From Caulobacter sp. Root343 (lineage in GTDB: Bacteria; Pseudomonadota; Alphaproteobacteria; Caulobacterales; Caulobacteraceae): a DNA stretch of 64,000 nt. Under the pieces are notes generated by a model. It made no database searches. It was not told the origin of the DNA and saw only the letters and a program-made list of their open reading frames with translations. Shown here piece after piece: positions 16,571 through 25,452 of this stretch (the first letter of the stretch is position 1; each line of letters opens with the position of its first letter). The DNA is taken from contig NZ_LMDF01000007.1 of the NCBI RefSeq assembly GCF_001425745.1, positions 1,206,574 through 1,270,573 on the forward strand, given 5' to 3'. The translations under genes were made by a program, and so were the position numbers.

Positions 16571-19369
16571 ATGTCGATCAATCGCAAACCCGCCGCGCGC
16601 GCCGTTCTGGCGTTCAGCGCCTCGGCCCTGGCCCTGACCCTGGCGACCGCCGCCGCCGCCGCCGCTCAAGAAGCCGCTCCGGCCGCGCCCGCTTCCGACG
16701 AAGTCGAAGCTGTTGTGGTAACCGGTTTCCGCGCCAGCCTGCAGAGCGCGATGAACATCAAGCGCAACTCGAGCGGCGTCGTCGACGCCATCAAGGCCGA
16801 GGATATCGCTCAGTTCCCCGATCTGAACCTGGCGGAGTCGCTGCAGCGCATCCCCGGCGTCTCGATCTCGCGCATCAACGGCGAAGGCCGCCAGATTACC
16901 GTTCGCGGCCTCGGTTCGGAGTATACCCGCGTCCGCATCAACGGCATGGAGGCCATCTCCACCACCGGCGGCACCGCCAACAGCGGCGGCACCAACCGGG
17001 GTCGCGGCTTTGACTTCAACGTCTTCGCCTCGGACCTCTTCAACAGCATCGCGGTGCGCAAGACCGCCTCGGCCGATGTCGAGGAGGGCTCGCTCGGCGC
17101 GACGGTCGACCTGAACACCTCGCGCGCCTTCGACAGCCGCAAGCCGCAGCTCGTGCTGTCGGCGGGCGCCAGCTACAATGACCTGTCCGAGAAGACCACG
17201 CCGCGCGTCTCCGCCCTGGCCAGCCGCACCTTCTTCGACGGCAAGCTGGGCGTCCTGATCTCCGCCGCCTACGAAGAGCGCCACCTGAAGGAAGAAGGCG
17301 CCAACATCACCCGTTGGGCCGTCGGCGGCAGCAACGGCGGCTTCAACGCGGCCTCGACGGTGCCGGGCTACACCCTGGCCCAGATCAACAACACCAACAC
17401 GACCACCGGGATCTTCGCCCCGCGCATCCCGGCCTATGTCAGCTACGACATTCAGAACAAGCGCACGGGCCTGGCCGGCTCCATCCAGTTCAAGCCGGAC
17501 GCCAACACCGAGATCACGCTGGATGCGCTCTACGCCTATCTGGAAGGCAAGCGGAAGGAAGCCCAGCTGCAGGCCATCGGCCTTTCGCGCGCCACCACCG
17601 GCAAGCCGGAGACGATCATCCGCGACGGCGTCGTCGAGAACGGCAATCTGGTCTATGCCCGGATGGACAATGTCGATCTGCGCACCCAATCGGCCTATGA
17701 CGAGCTGAACACCGAGTTCAAGCAGTTCACGCTGTCGGCTAAGCACAACTTCGGTGACCGCCTGGTCGTCGGCGCCCTGGCCGGCTACGCGGACTCGACC
17801 TTCACCCAGCCGGTCTCGACCATCGTCACCTTCGACCGCCTGAACAGCCAGAACTACGCCTACGACTTCCGCAAAGGCCGCGCCCCGCAGATCCTGCTAG
17901 GCTTCGACGCCACCGACCCGGCGAACTGGTCGGCGATCAACGGCACCTCGGAAGTGCGTCTCCGCCCGACCTTCGTCGAGAACCAGTTCTCGACCGCCAA
18001 GGTCTATGGCGAGTGGGAAGCCAGCCAGAACCTCAAGTTCAAGGCCGGCGTCGACTGGCGCAAGTTCGAATACGACAGCTATGGCCTGTATCGGACCACG
18101 GAGACGGTCAGCCAGACCTTGACCCCGGCCCAGCTGGCTTCGGTGTCAAAGGTGTCCAGCGGCTTCGGCAAGGGCCTGGACATGCCGGCCGGCAACGCCA
18201 CGGCCTGGCTGGTCCCCGATATCGACAAGTACGCCGCCCTGCTGAACATCTACAGCAACAGCGGCATCTACGCCCTGACCGGCACCAACAACACTTCAGC
18301 CCGCGGCCAATACGGCGCGGTCGAGGAGCAGGACACCGGCGCCTATGTCCAGGCCGAGTTCCGCTTCGAGGCGTTGGGCCTGCCCTTCCGCGGCGACGCC
18401 GGCGTGCGCCGCGTCCACACCGAACAGGAGTCGGCCGGCTACGCCGCCGTCGGCGGCGTGATCCAACGCGTCGAGGTCAAGCGCGACTACGACCTGACCC
18501 TGCCGTCGTTCAACCTGGCGGCCGACGTCACCGACACCTTCGTGGCCCGCTTCAGCGCCGCCAAGACGATCGCCCGTCCAGGCATCGGCTCGCTGTCGCC
18601 CGGCGGCGACGTCGCGGTGCAGGGCGCCAACCGCAGCTTCAGCTCGGGCAACCCCTACTTGAACCCGACCCAGTCCAAGAACCTCGACGTCTCGCTGGAA
18701 TGGTACCCATCGTCGGGCGCGATGTTCGCCGCCGGCTTCTTCTACAAGAAGATCAACACCTTCGTAGCGACCCAGAGCGAGCAGCGCGTCTACAACACCC
18801 TAGGCCTGCCGGACTCGCTGATCGCCGGCACCACCGCCACGCCGGACATGCTGTTCCAGGTTTCCAGGCCCGTGAACACCAAGGGCGGCGACCTCAAGGG
18901 CTTCGAGCTGAACGTCCAGCAGCCCTTCACCTTCCTGCCGGGCTGGCTGAGCCACTTCGGCGTGATCGCCAACTACACCTACGTCGCCTCCAAGATCGAA
19001 TATCCGACCTCGTCGGCGGCGGGCGCGCCGGTGGTGATCAACGACCTGATCGGCCTATCGAAGAACGCCGCCAATGCGACGCTCTATTGTGAGACCCCCA
19101 AGTGGAGCGTGCGCGGCTCACTGGCCTATCGCGCCGGCTACCTGACCCAGGTTCCGGGCAGCGACGGCAACACCGTCCACGGCACCAACGAGACCCTGAA
19201 CGTCGACATGCAGGCCAGCTGGAACATCCGCGAGAACCTGAAGCTCTCGGTCGAGGGCGTGAACCTGACCGACGAGTTCAACGATCAGTACGTCGGCGAT
19301 AGCAACCGCCTGAACGTCTACACCCACAGCGGCCGCCAGTTCATCGTCGGCCTCCGCTATAACTTCTAG
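16571..19369 (+). CDS. TonB-dependent receptor, probable oligosaccharide importer
   Basis: 932 residues from the ATG that follows GGAGGCAACC; an upstream in-frame extension is not needed. It has a signal peptide ending at AAAAAQ, a TonB box (VEAVVVTGFRASL), a plug with DLNLAESLQRIPGVSISRIN, GEGRQITVRGLGSEYTRVRI and NGMEAISTT, and a barrel ending in FIVGLRYNF. This is the sphingomonad/caulobacter receptor type with NIKRNSSGVVDAI just after the TonB box, commonly found in polysaccharide loci. It is divergent from the GudP-like transporter, so outer- and inner-membrane uptake may be co-regulated. A strong hairpin terminates it. Confidence 0.93.
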   Translation: MSINRKPAARAVLAFSASALALTLATAAAAAAQEAAPAAPASDEVEAVVVTGFRASLQSAMNIKRNSSGVVDAIKAEDIAQFPDLNLAESLQRIPGVSISRINGEGRQITVRGLGSEYTRVRINGMEAISTTGGTANSGGTNRGRGFDFNVFASDLFNSIAVRKTASADVEEGSLGATVDLNTSRAFDSRKPQLVLSAGASYNDLSEKTTPRVSALASRTFFDGKLGVLISAAYEERHLKEEGANITRWAVGGSNGGFNAASTVPGYTLAQINNTNTTTGIFAPRIPAYVSYDIQNKRTGLAGSIQFKPDANTEITLDALYAYLEGKRKEAQLQAIGLSRATTGKPETIIRDGVVENGNLVYARMDNVDLRTQSAYDELNTEFKQFTLSAKHNFGDRLVVGALAGYADSTFTQPVSTIVTFDRLNSQNYAYDFRKGRAPQILLGFDATDPANWSAINGTSEVRLRPTFVENQFSTAKVYGEWEASQNLKFKAGVDWRKFEYDSYGLYRTTETVSQTLTPAQLASVSKVSSGFGKGLDMPAGNATAWLVPDIDKYAALLNIYSNSGIYALTGTNNTSARGQYGAVEEQDTGAYVQAEFRFEALGLPFRGDAGVRRVHTEQESAGYAAVGGVIQRVEVKRDYDLTLPSFNLAADVTDTFVARFSAAKTIARPGIGSLSPGGDVAVQGANRSFSSGNPYLNPTQSKNLDVSLEWYPSSGAMFAAGFFYKKINTFVATQSEQRVYNTLGLPDSLIAGTTATPDMLFQVSRPVNTKGGDLKGFELNVQQPFTFLPGWLSHFGVIANYTYVASKIEYPTSSAAGAPVVINDLIGLSKNAANATLYCETPKWSVRGSLAYRAGYLTQVPGSDGNTVHGTNETLNVDMQASWNIRENLKLSVEGVNLTDEFNDQYVGDSNRLNVYTHSGRQFIVGLRYNF

Positions 19370-19401
19370 GCGTCCTTCTGTTTCCCCCCGCCTAGGAACC
19401 T

Positions 19402-19438
19402 CGCGCCGCTCCTCCTCCCAGGGGCGGCGCGTTTTGTT
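19402..19438 (+). terminator. rho-independent terminator after the TonB-dependent receptor
   Basis: CGCGCCGCTCC (19402-19412) pairs with GGGGCGGCGCG (19421-19431) with one mismatch around an eight-base loop, followed by TTTTGTTT. It closes the polyuronate region. Confidence 0.8.
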
Positions 19439-19569
19439 TACAGCGCGCCTCGGCTTCAGGACCTGACTGACGCGCCATCGTCGTATCAGACCCGCCTCCA
19501 ACACAGGCGCCGAGCACCGCTTCGTCGTGGCGTCGTCGCTCGCCGCTTGCGTCCGCGCCCTTGCATTGA

Positions 19570-19585
19570 GATAGTTTTTATTATC
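19570..19585. promoter_or_regulatory. candidate TetR operator, copy A (GATAGT-TTTT-ATTATC)
   Basis: A 6-4-6 inverted repeat with one mismatched pair lies 47 bases before the receptor start at 19632. The same arrangement recurs, perfect, at 25418-25433. A TetR gene lies between the two sites. Confidence 0.55.
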
Positions 19586-19631
19586 GTAATGTGGCCGACC
19601 GGTCGAAGTGCTGGACTTAGGGGAGTGCGAT

Positions 19632-21893
19632 ATGAAGGCGCCTATGTTCATGGGATGCGCCGCGCTGGCGCTTTCAGCCGGTGTCGCCGCGGCCCAGACG
19701 CCGACGCGGCCGACCGCCCAGGATAGCGCGACGATCGAGGAGATCGTCGTCACCGCCCAGAAGCGCGCGGAGAACTTGCAGGACGTGCCGGTCTCGGTCA
19801 CCGCCCTGACCGCCGACGCCCTCTCGGCGCGCGGCGTCAACAATGTGCTGGCCCTGAACAACATGGCGCCGGGCATGCGGATCAGCGCCAACGACGCGGC
19901 GGCCAATCCCAAGATCTACATCCGCGGCGTGGGCCTCAGCGACTTCAATCCCAATGCGTCCAGCGGTGTCGGCGTCTATGTCGACGGCGTCTATATCGGC
20001 TCGCCCCTGGCCCAGATGGCCGGCTTCTTCGATCTGGCCCAGGTCGAGGTGCTGCGCGGACCGCAGGGCACGCTTTACGGCCGCAACACCAACGGCGGCG
20101 CGATCAACATCACCACCAAGCGGCCTAGCCAGACCTTCACCGCGGACGCTTCGCTGGAATACGCCACCTTCAACGCCGTCACGGCCGAGGCGGCTGTCGG
20201 CGGCCCGATCGTCGCCGACAAGCTGGCCTTCCGCGCCGCCGGCCAATGGGTCAAGGATGACGGCTATACCTACAACCGGGTGACCGGGAACGACGTCAAC
20301 GCCGCCGACCATTGGGCCGGCCGACTGTCGCTGCTGTACACCCCGTCCGACGATTTCGAGCTGCTGGCCCAGGTCAATCGCTATGTGAACCGGGGCGACG
20401 CCATCGCCCCACAACACCGCGCCCTGTTCCCCGCCACGGCCGCCGCGACGGGACCCGATGGGCTGTGTGCTCCCAACGCCTACGCCAGCGGCGCGTGCAC
20501 GGACCTGCTGGGCTATGCCGACACCGACGGCAACCCGCGCGCCATCGACGCCAATCTGGAAGGCAAGGACAAGGTCGACCTGTTTGGCGCCTCGGCTCAG
20601 GCGACCTGGTCGTTCAACAACCTGCAGCTGGTCTCCGTCACCGCTTGGCAGTGGGCCCATCGCAACGACCTGGAGAACACCGACGGCAGTCCGGCGCAGA
20701 TGCTGGAGATCAACTACCGCTCGCGCCAGCAGCAGTTCACCCAGGAACTGCGCCTGCAGTCCGACAATCCGTCGAGCCGCCTGAATTGGCTGATTGGCGG
20801 CTACTTCATGGACGAGACGGTCGAGGACAACACCCGCCAGGACACCCTGCGCGACCTGCGCCCGCTGTTCATCGCGCCCGACAATCCCACCGGCCTCAGC
20901 CCGGAGAACAGCGTCGCGGTGTTCGGCTGGCCCTACACCCAGAAGACCAAGGGTTACGCCGTCTTCGGCCAGGCCGACTACAAGCTGACCGACAAGCTGA
21001 CGGGCACGGTCGGCCTGCGCTGGTCGGCCGACGACAAGCACATGAACTACCAGAGCCAGATAGAGGACGGGCTGATCGTTCTGCTCACCTCGGACCAGAA
21101 GAAGACCTTCTCGGCGTTCTCGGGACGCCTCGGCCTGCGCTATCAGGTGAGCGACGACGCCAACGTCTACGCCACCTACAACCGCGGCTATAAGAGCGGC
21201 GGCTTCTTCGGCGGCCTGGCCACAACGCCCGAGGAGGTCGAGCCCTATGACAATGAAACCCTCGACGCCTACGAAGTCGGCCTGAAGTCCGAGTTCCTGG
21301 ACCGCCGCGTGCGGCTGAACGTGTCGGGCTTCTACTACGACTACAAGAACCAGCAGGTCTTCGCCCAGGCGCTGCGCAACGGCTTGACCGTTCTGGTCCT
21401 CGACAACGCCGCCAACTCCAAGGTCTACGGCGGCGAGGCCGAGATCACCGCGCGGCCGATCCAGCCCCTGACCCTGACGGCCGGCGTCTCGCTGCTGCAC
21501 GCCAAGTACGGCGAGTATTTCAGCGAAGGTCAGGACTTCACCGGCAACCGGCTGCCGCAGTCGCCGAAGGTGACGTTCAACACGGCGGCCACCTACGTGG
21601 CCCCATTGGCTAACGGTTCGTCGATCGTCGCCAATATCGACGCCAACTATTCGTCGAAGGTCTATTTCGACAATTCGAACGCCGAGCGGCTGTCACAGGG
21701 CGCGGTGTGGATCGCCGGCGCCCAGGTCAGCTGGCGCTCGCCCGACCAGAAGATCGAGGTCGGCGCCTTCGCCCGCAACCTGTTCGACAAGACCTATGTC
21801 GTGTCGATCTCGAACATCGACAGCTTGGGCGAGGACCTGCTGAGCATGAACCGGCCGCGCAGCCTCGGAGCCTTCCTGCGATACCACTACTAG
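19632..21893 (+). CDS. TonB-dependent receptor of the kinase/aldolase/aminotransferase cluster
   Basis: 753 residues from ATG at 19632, which follows GGGGAG; an upstream start would place residues before the signal peptide. Signal peptide to AGVAAAQ, TonB box IEEIVVTAQKRAENLQDVPV, and a plug with PKIYIRGVGLSDFNPNASSG and LRGPQGTLYGRNTNGGAINI. The barrel ends in GAFLRYHY. The AQKR-ENLQDVP signature marks a receptor group widespread in sphingomonads and caulobacters, used for varied small hydrophobic or glycosidic ligands. It differs in type from the two receptors upstream, supporting a separate functional unit. A TetR-type operator candidate precedes it and a TetR gene follows. Confidence 0.92.
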   Translation: MKAPMFMGCAALALSAGVAAAQTPTRPTAQDSATIEEIVVTAQKRAENLQDVPVSVTALTADALSARGVNNVLALNNMAPGMRISANDAAANPKIYIRGVGLSDFNPNASSGVGVYVDGVYIGSPLAQMAGFFDLAQVEVLRGPQGTLYGRNTNGGAINITTKRPSQTFTADASLEYATFNAVTAEAAVGGPIVADKLAFRAAGQWVKDDGYTYNRVTGNDVNAADHWAGRLSLLYTPSDDFELLAQVNRYVNRGDAIAPQHRALFPATAAATGPDGLCAPNAYASGACTDLLGYADTDGNPRAIDANLEGKDKVDLFGASAQATWSFNNLQLVSVTAWQWAHRNDLENTDGSPAQMLEINYRSRQQQFTQELRLQSDNPSSRLNWLIGGYFMDETVEDNTRQDTLRDLRPLFIAPDNPTGLSPENSVAVFGWPYTQKTKGYAVFGQADYKLTDKLTGTVGLRWSADDKHMNYQSQIEDGLIVLLTSDQKKTFSAFSGRLGLRYQVSDDANVYATYNRGYKSGGFFGGLATTPEEVEPYDNETLDAYEVGLKSEFLDRRVRLNVSGFYYDYKNQQVFAQALRNGLTVLVLDNAANSKVYGGEAEITARPIQPLTLTAGVSLLHAKYGEYFSEGQDFTGNRLPQSPKVTFNTAATYVAPLANGSSIVANIDANYSSKVYFDNSNAERLSQGAVWIAGAQVSWRSPDQKIEVGAFARNLFDKTYVVSISNIDSLGEDLLSMNRPRSLGAFLRYHY

Positions 21894-21936
21894 GGCGCGA
21901 TTGGTCGGCGGCGGGCAATCTTGCTATCAGGATCCC

Positions 21937-22647
21937 ATGGCCAGAAGCACCGCCGCCAAGACCCCTGTCACCAAGACGGCCCCCACCAAGACCCGAACGC
22001 CTTCGCTCGACACCAAGTCGCGGCCGTCGCGCCGGCGCGGCAAGGACACGTTCGAGGTGATCCTGACCACCGCCGGCGAGTTGCTGGCCGAGGTGGGCTT
22101 CGAGCGCCTGACGACGAACCTGGTCTGCGAGCGGGCCGGCCTGACTCCACCGGCCCTCTATCGCTATTTCCCCAACAAGTACGCCCTGCTGAAGGAGCTG
22201 GCCCATCGCCTGATGGACGCCCAGGACAAGGTGGTGCTGGCCTGGCTCGCGGCTGGCGGGACCGAGGCCTCGTCGATCGAGGAATCGGTCGCCAAGAACC
22301 GCGACCTGCAGAAGCAGATCAACGCCATCACCCGGGCCTTTCCCGGCGGCGACTGGATCTTGCGCGCGCTGCGGGCGTTGCCCGTGTTGCAGGAAGTGCG
22401 CACCACCTCGCGTGACATGGTCGCCCAGACGCTGTTCGACATTCTGAAGGCGGCCAACCCCGCCGCCAGCGAGGATCGGCTACACACCGCCACGCGCCTG
22501 ACGACCCAGATGATGTACGCCGCCACCGAGATGGTCCTGGAAGAGCCGGATCAGGACGAGGACAAGATCAACGAAGAGATCTGCTGGATGGTCAGCCTGT
22601 ACTACCAGCACCTGACGCGGCCGGACGCCTTGACGCGAGCACGCTGA
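21937..22647 (+). CDS. TetR-family transcriptional regulator
   Basis: 236 residues. A basic, Thr/Lys-rich tail of about 35 residues precedes the HTH domain (TFEVILTTAGELLAEVGFER, LTTNLVCERAGLTPPALYRY, then FPNKYALLKELAHRLM). The C-terminal helices would bind the ligand. It is 43 bases downstream of the receptor. The duplicated GATAGT-N4-ACTATC-type palindrome before the receptor and between kinase and aminotransferase is the obvious candidate binding site. Its 3' end overlaps the convergent MFS gene by 56 bases. The ligand is unknown. Confidence 0.88.
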   Translation: MARSTAAKTPVTKTAPTKTRTPSLDTKSRPSRRRGKDTFEVILTTAGELLAEVGFERLTTNLVCERAGLTPPALYRYFPNKYALLKELAHRLMDAQDKVVLAWLAAGGTEASSIEESVAKNRDLQKQINAITRAFPGGDWILRALRALPVLQEVRTTSRDMVAQTLFDILKAANPAASEDRLHTATRLTTQMMYAATEMVLEEPDQDEDKINEEICWMVSLYYQHLTRPDALTRAR

Positions 22648-23776
22648 TCAGGCCCAGGGCCAGCGCCAGGCAGACGCCTGACAGAGCAAGAGCCCGCCGC
22701 ACGGGGCCTTCTCCCACCACCAGGGACGCGGCCAGCGGCCCGGCGCTGCTGCCCAGCAGCTGGGCCGCCCCCAGTTGCATGGCCGCTCGCCGGGTCGGAT
22801 CGATCCGGATCAGCAGCAGGGTCTGGAACGGCAGGGCGAACAGCCACAGGAAGCCGAACACCGCGACGCAGGCGATGAACAGGCCACGCCCTGGCCCGCT
22901 CCACAGCACGGTGAGAATGACGGCGTTGATCGCGCCGATCCCGATCAGCATCCCACTCGGCGGCGCGCGGTCCCCGACCAAGGTGGCGGCCGTCCCGCCT
23001 AGCACCTGCAGCCCCAGCGCAAGGGCGATGGCCATCCCGGCCTCGCGCGACGAGAGCCCGGCCTGGGCCGCCAGCGGCTCCAGATATACCCAGAGGGCGA
23101 CGATGAAGGCCATGTAGAGGAACACCGCGGCCAGCCCGGCCAGCGAGCGCGCATCCAGTCGTCCGCCGTCCACGGACTTGGGCAAGGCGGCGAAGCTGTC
23201 GGGGCCCGCCAGGGCCGCCAGAGCGGCCAGCATGGAGATGGCCGCAAGGCAGGTCAGGGCGCCATTGACACCCCAGCGCCCCATGACCAGAGCCGGTAGA
23301 GCGGCGGCGAGCACGAGCTGGGCCAGGGTCTGGACCGTAACAAAGACCCCCGCGGCCCGCTCCGGACGCGACGATCGCGCGATGACCCCGATCGCCAGCC
23401 ACAGCATCACCCCGGCGCACGCGCCCGCCGCGCCACGCGCGACGATCACGCCGGTCCCGCTGGTCAGGGTGGTCAGCAGCATCGCCCCGGCGTGCAGCAA
23501 GCAAGCCAGCATCATCTTCAGCCGGATGTTGGCGGGCTTGAGGAAGGCCGCCGCCACACCGCAGGCCACGCCGATCGCCATCAGCTCGACCGTCGCCGCC
23601 AGACCAATCTGGGCCGTGCTGAGCCGCCCTTCCCGCTCCAGCGCCCCCAGGATCACCGGCTGCAGCCCGGCGATCAGCAGGGCCACGACGCCGACGCCCT
23701 GGCTGATCGCGGCTTCGCGCCTCGGCGGCGACAGGACGGGGGCCGGCACGTCGACGACGGCTTCGGAAATGCTCAT
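22592..23776 (-). CDS. MFS transporter of the kinase/aldolase/aminotransferase cluster
   Basis: 394 residues, mostly hydrophobic, with about 12 membrane segments (GVGVVALLIAGLQPVILGAL, LAATVELMAIGVACGVAAAF, FIACVAVFGFLWLFALPFQT). The N-terminus up to AAISQGVG is short and cytoplasmic. It has no close resemblance to the aldarate transporter upstream and the specificity cannot be inferred. Its ATG overlaps the aldolase stop codon (ATGA), so translation is coupled in the order kinase, aldolase, transporter. The last 18 codons overlap the TetR gene on the other strand. Confidence 0.78.
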   Translation of the reverse strand: MSISEAVVDVPAPVLSPPRREAAISQGVGVVALLIAGLQPVILGALEREGRLSTAQIGLAATVELMAIGVACGVAAAFLKPANIRLKMMLACLLHAGAMLLTTLTSGTGVIVARGAAGACAGVMLWLAIGVIARSSRPERAAGVFVTVQTLAQLVLAAALPALVMGRWGVNGALTCLAAISMLAALAALAGPDSFAALPKSVDGGRLDARSLAGLAAVFLYMAFIVALWVYLEPLAAQAGLSSREAGMAIALALGLQVLGGTAATLVGDRAPPSGMLIGIGAINAVILTVLWSGPGRGLFIACVAVFGFLWLFALPFQTLLLIRIDPTRRAAMQLGAAQLLGSSAGPLAASLVVGEGPVRRALALSGVCLALALGLISVLASRRPAASGAGSTG

Positions 23777-24426
23777 CGACCCTGCCCATAGGATTTGAAG
23801 CGCTGGAGGATCACCTGCATCTCCTCCTCCGCCAGCAGGGTCGGGCCGCCGATGGCGAGGGTTCCCCAATAGACCGCCGCCTGCTCCTCGATCTCCTCGG
23901 CGATGGCCAGGGCGAAGTCCAGGTTGGGCGCGGCGACGATCTGGCCGTGATTGGCCATCAGGGCGGCGTAGCGGCCGTCCAGCGTCTGGACCACCGCTTC
24001 GGCCAGTTCCTCCGAGCCGAAGGTGGCGTAGGGCGCGACCGGCACGCTGGTCCCGCCGCTGACGGCCACCATGTAGTGCACCGCCGGGATCGGCTTGTTG
24101 GCGCAGGCCAGGATGGTGGCGTGGCGCGAGTGGCAGTGGACGACCGCCCCGACATCGGGCCGGCGGTCCAGCAGGCCCTGGTGCATCCGCCACTCGCTGG
24201 ACGGCTTCAGCGCGCCAGGCGCCGTCGAGCCGTCAGGCTGGATCAGCACCATCTGCTCGGCGGTCAGGCGCGAGGCCGGCACGCCGCTGGGCGTCACCAG
24301 CATCGCCTCGCCGCACCGCGCGGAGACATTGCCGGACGTGCCGCGATTGAGCCCCCGCTCGTCCATGGCCCGCATCACCTCGGCCATGCGTTGACGCAGC
24401 GCGCCTTCGTCCATCGGCGCGGCCAT
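23773..24426 (-). CDS. class II aldolase/adducin-family protein (fuculose-phosphate-aldolase-like)
   Basis: 217 residues from the ATG that overlaps the kinase stop codon. It has the zinc-aldolase core: RGTSGNVSARCGEAMLVTPS (phosphate-binding region), KPSSEWRMHQGLL with the catalytic Glu, VHCHSRHATILAC with two zinc-ligand His residues, and MANHGQIV with the third. Relatives split ketose-1-phosphates into dihydroxyacetone phosphate and an aldehyde, or epimerise or decarboxylate similar compounds. Coupling to a PfkB kinase fits a phosphorylate-then-cleave route. The substrate is unknown. Confidence 0.85.
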   Translation of the reverse strand: MAAPMDEGALRQRMAEVMRAMDERGLNRGTSGNVSARCGEAMLVTPSGVPASRLTAEQMVLIQPDGSTAPGALKPSSEWRMHQGLLDRRPDVGAVVHCHSRHATILACANKPIPAVHYMVAVSGGTSVPVAPYATFGSEELAEAVVQTLDGRYAALMANHGQIVAAPNLDFALAIAEEIEEQAAVYWGTLAIGGPTLLAEEEMQVILQRFKSYGQGR

Positions 24427-25370
24427 CAGGCGGCCTCCCCCAAGGTCATCTGGCGCATCGCGGCCTCGGTGGCCTCGAAGCTTTCGAGCTTGCCGAGGGT
24501 AGCCAACCCCTGGGCGACCAAGGCCGCTGTCGCCGTCGCGAAGCGGGCCGCCTCTAGCGGCGGCCATCCACGGTCGAGCGCGGCAATAAATCCGGCGCAG
24601 TAGGAGTCGCCGCAGCTGGTCGTGTCGACCGGCGTGATCACATAGGCCGGCAAGGTGGTCCGGACGCCGTCCAGCACCACGAGCGAGCCTTGCCTGCCAT
24701 TCTTGATGATGCAGCCGCCGGCGCCCAGCTCACGAAAGAAATCGGCGGCCGCGACGAGGTCATCCTGGCCTGTCAGGAACGCGGCCTCGGCGGCGCTGGG
24801 CATGAAGTAGTCGACGAAGGGCAGCAGCCGCTTCAGCTCGTCCAGGGCCGAGGCCTGGGGCGAGATCAGGTCGCAGGTCACGATCGCCCCCGCATCGCGC
24901 GCCGCCTTGACCAGTTCCGCGCCCGCCCCGCCGTCCAGGCGCGGCCCGCCGATCCCGCCATAGTGCAGGAAGCCGACCGACTTGGCGGCCTCCAGCGCGG
25001 CGGGCGTGGCCGCCGCCAGCATGCCCGCTCCCAGAGCGTGGAAATTCGGGCGCCGGCCCGCCGAATCCACCGCCAGAACGGTGGTGGAGCTGGGCAGACC
25101 CGGCAGGGTCTCCAGCGCGGAGAGGTCGACCCCGGCCTCGTCCAAGGCCAAACGAATGAAGCGCCCGATCAGGTCGTCGCCGACCGCCGAGGCTAGCTTG
25201 ACGCTCATGCCCAGCTTGGCGGCGATCAGGGCGGCCCCCGCCGCCGTCCCCGCCGGCGCGCAGGCGATGCCTTCGATCAGGGTCGTCCCCTCGCCCTCCG
25301 GCAGCGCGTCGATCGTGCGCGCCACCACGTCCAAGGTCGTCAGGCCAATGCACGCCAAGCCGGTCTTCAT
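24426..25370 (-). CDS. PfkB-family carbohydrate kinase
   Basis: 314 residues starting at MKTGLACIGLTTLDVVARTI, with GGGAGAAG upstream; an earlier start 10 codons upstream is less likely. Ribokinase-fold landmarks are APAGTAAGAALIAAKLGMSV (substrate region), VDYFMPSAAEAAFLTG and, near the end, TPVDTTSCGDSYCAGF with the catalytic Asp (the family's GAGD appears as SCGD). It probably phosphorylates a sugar or polyol that the aldolase then cleaves. The upstream region shared with the aminotransferase holds a perfect 16-base palindrome, a likely regulator site. Confidence 0.88.
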   Translation of the reverse strand: MKTGLACIGLTTLDVVARTIDALPEGEGTTLIEGIACAPAGTAAGAALIAAKLGMSVKLASAVGDDLIGRFIRLALDEAGVDLSALETLPGLPSSTTVLAVDSAGRRPNFHALGAGMLAAATPAALEAAKSVGFLHYGGIGGPRLDGGAGAELVKAARDAGAIVTCDLISPQASALDELKRLLPFVDYFMPSAAEAAFLTGQDDLVAAADFFRELGAGGCIIKNGRQGSLVVLDGVRTTLPAYVITPVDTTSCGDSYCAGFIAALDRGWPPLEAARFATATAALVAQGLATLGKLESFEATEAAMRQMTLGEAA

Positions 25371-25417
25371 CGCCGCTTCTCCCAATACATTGACAGTCAC
25401 TATGCCCGAGCCATTAT

Positions 25418-25433
25418 GATAGTCAAAACTATC
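25418..25433. promoter_or_regulatory. candidate TetR operator, copy B (GATAGTCAAAACTATC)
   Basis: A perfect 6-4-6 palindrome in the 82-base gap between the divergent kinase and aminotransferase genes. It lies 48 bases before the kinase start and 20 before the aminotransferase start, so one bound dimer could control both. It is almost the same as the site at 19570. Confidence 0.65.
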
Positions 25434-25452
25434 TTATGGCGGAGCGCCGGAC

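Noticed and set aside
19674..21500. 608-residue open frame antisense to the receptor at 19632
   Set aside because: Gln/Gly/Val-rich shadow with no recognisable domain.
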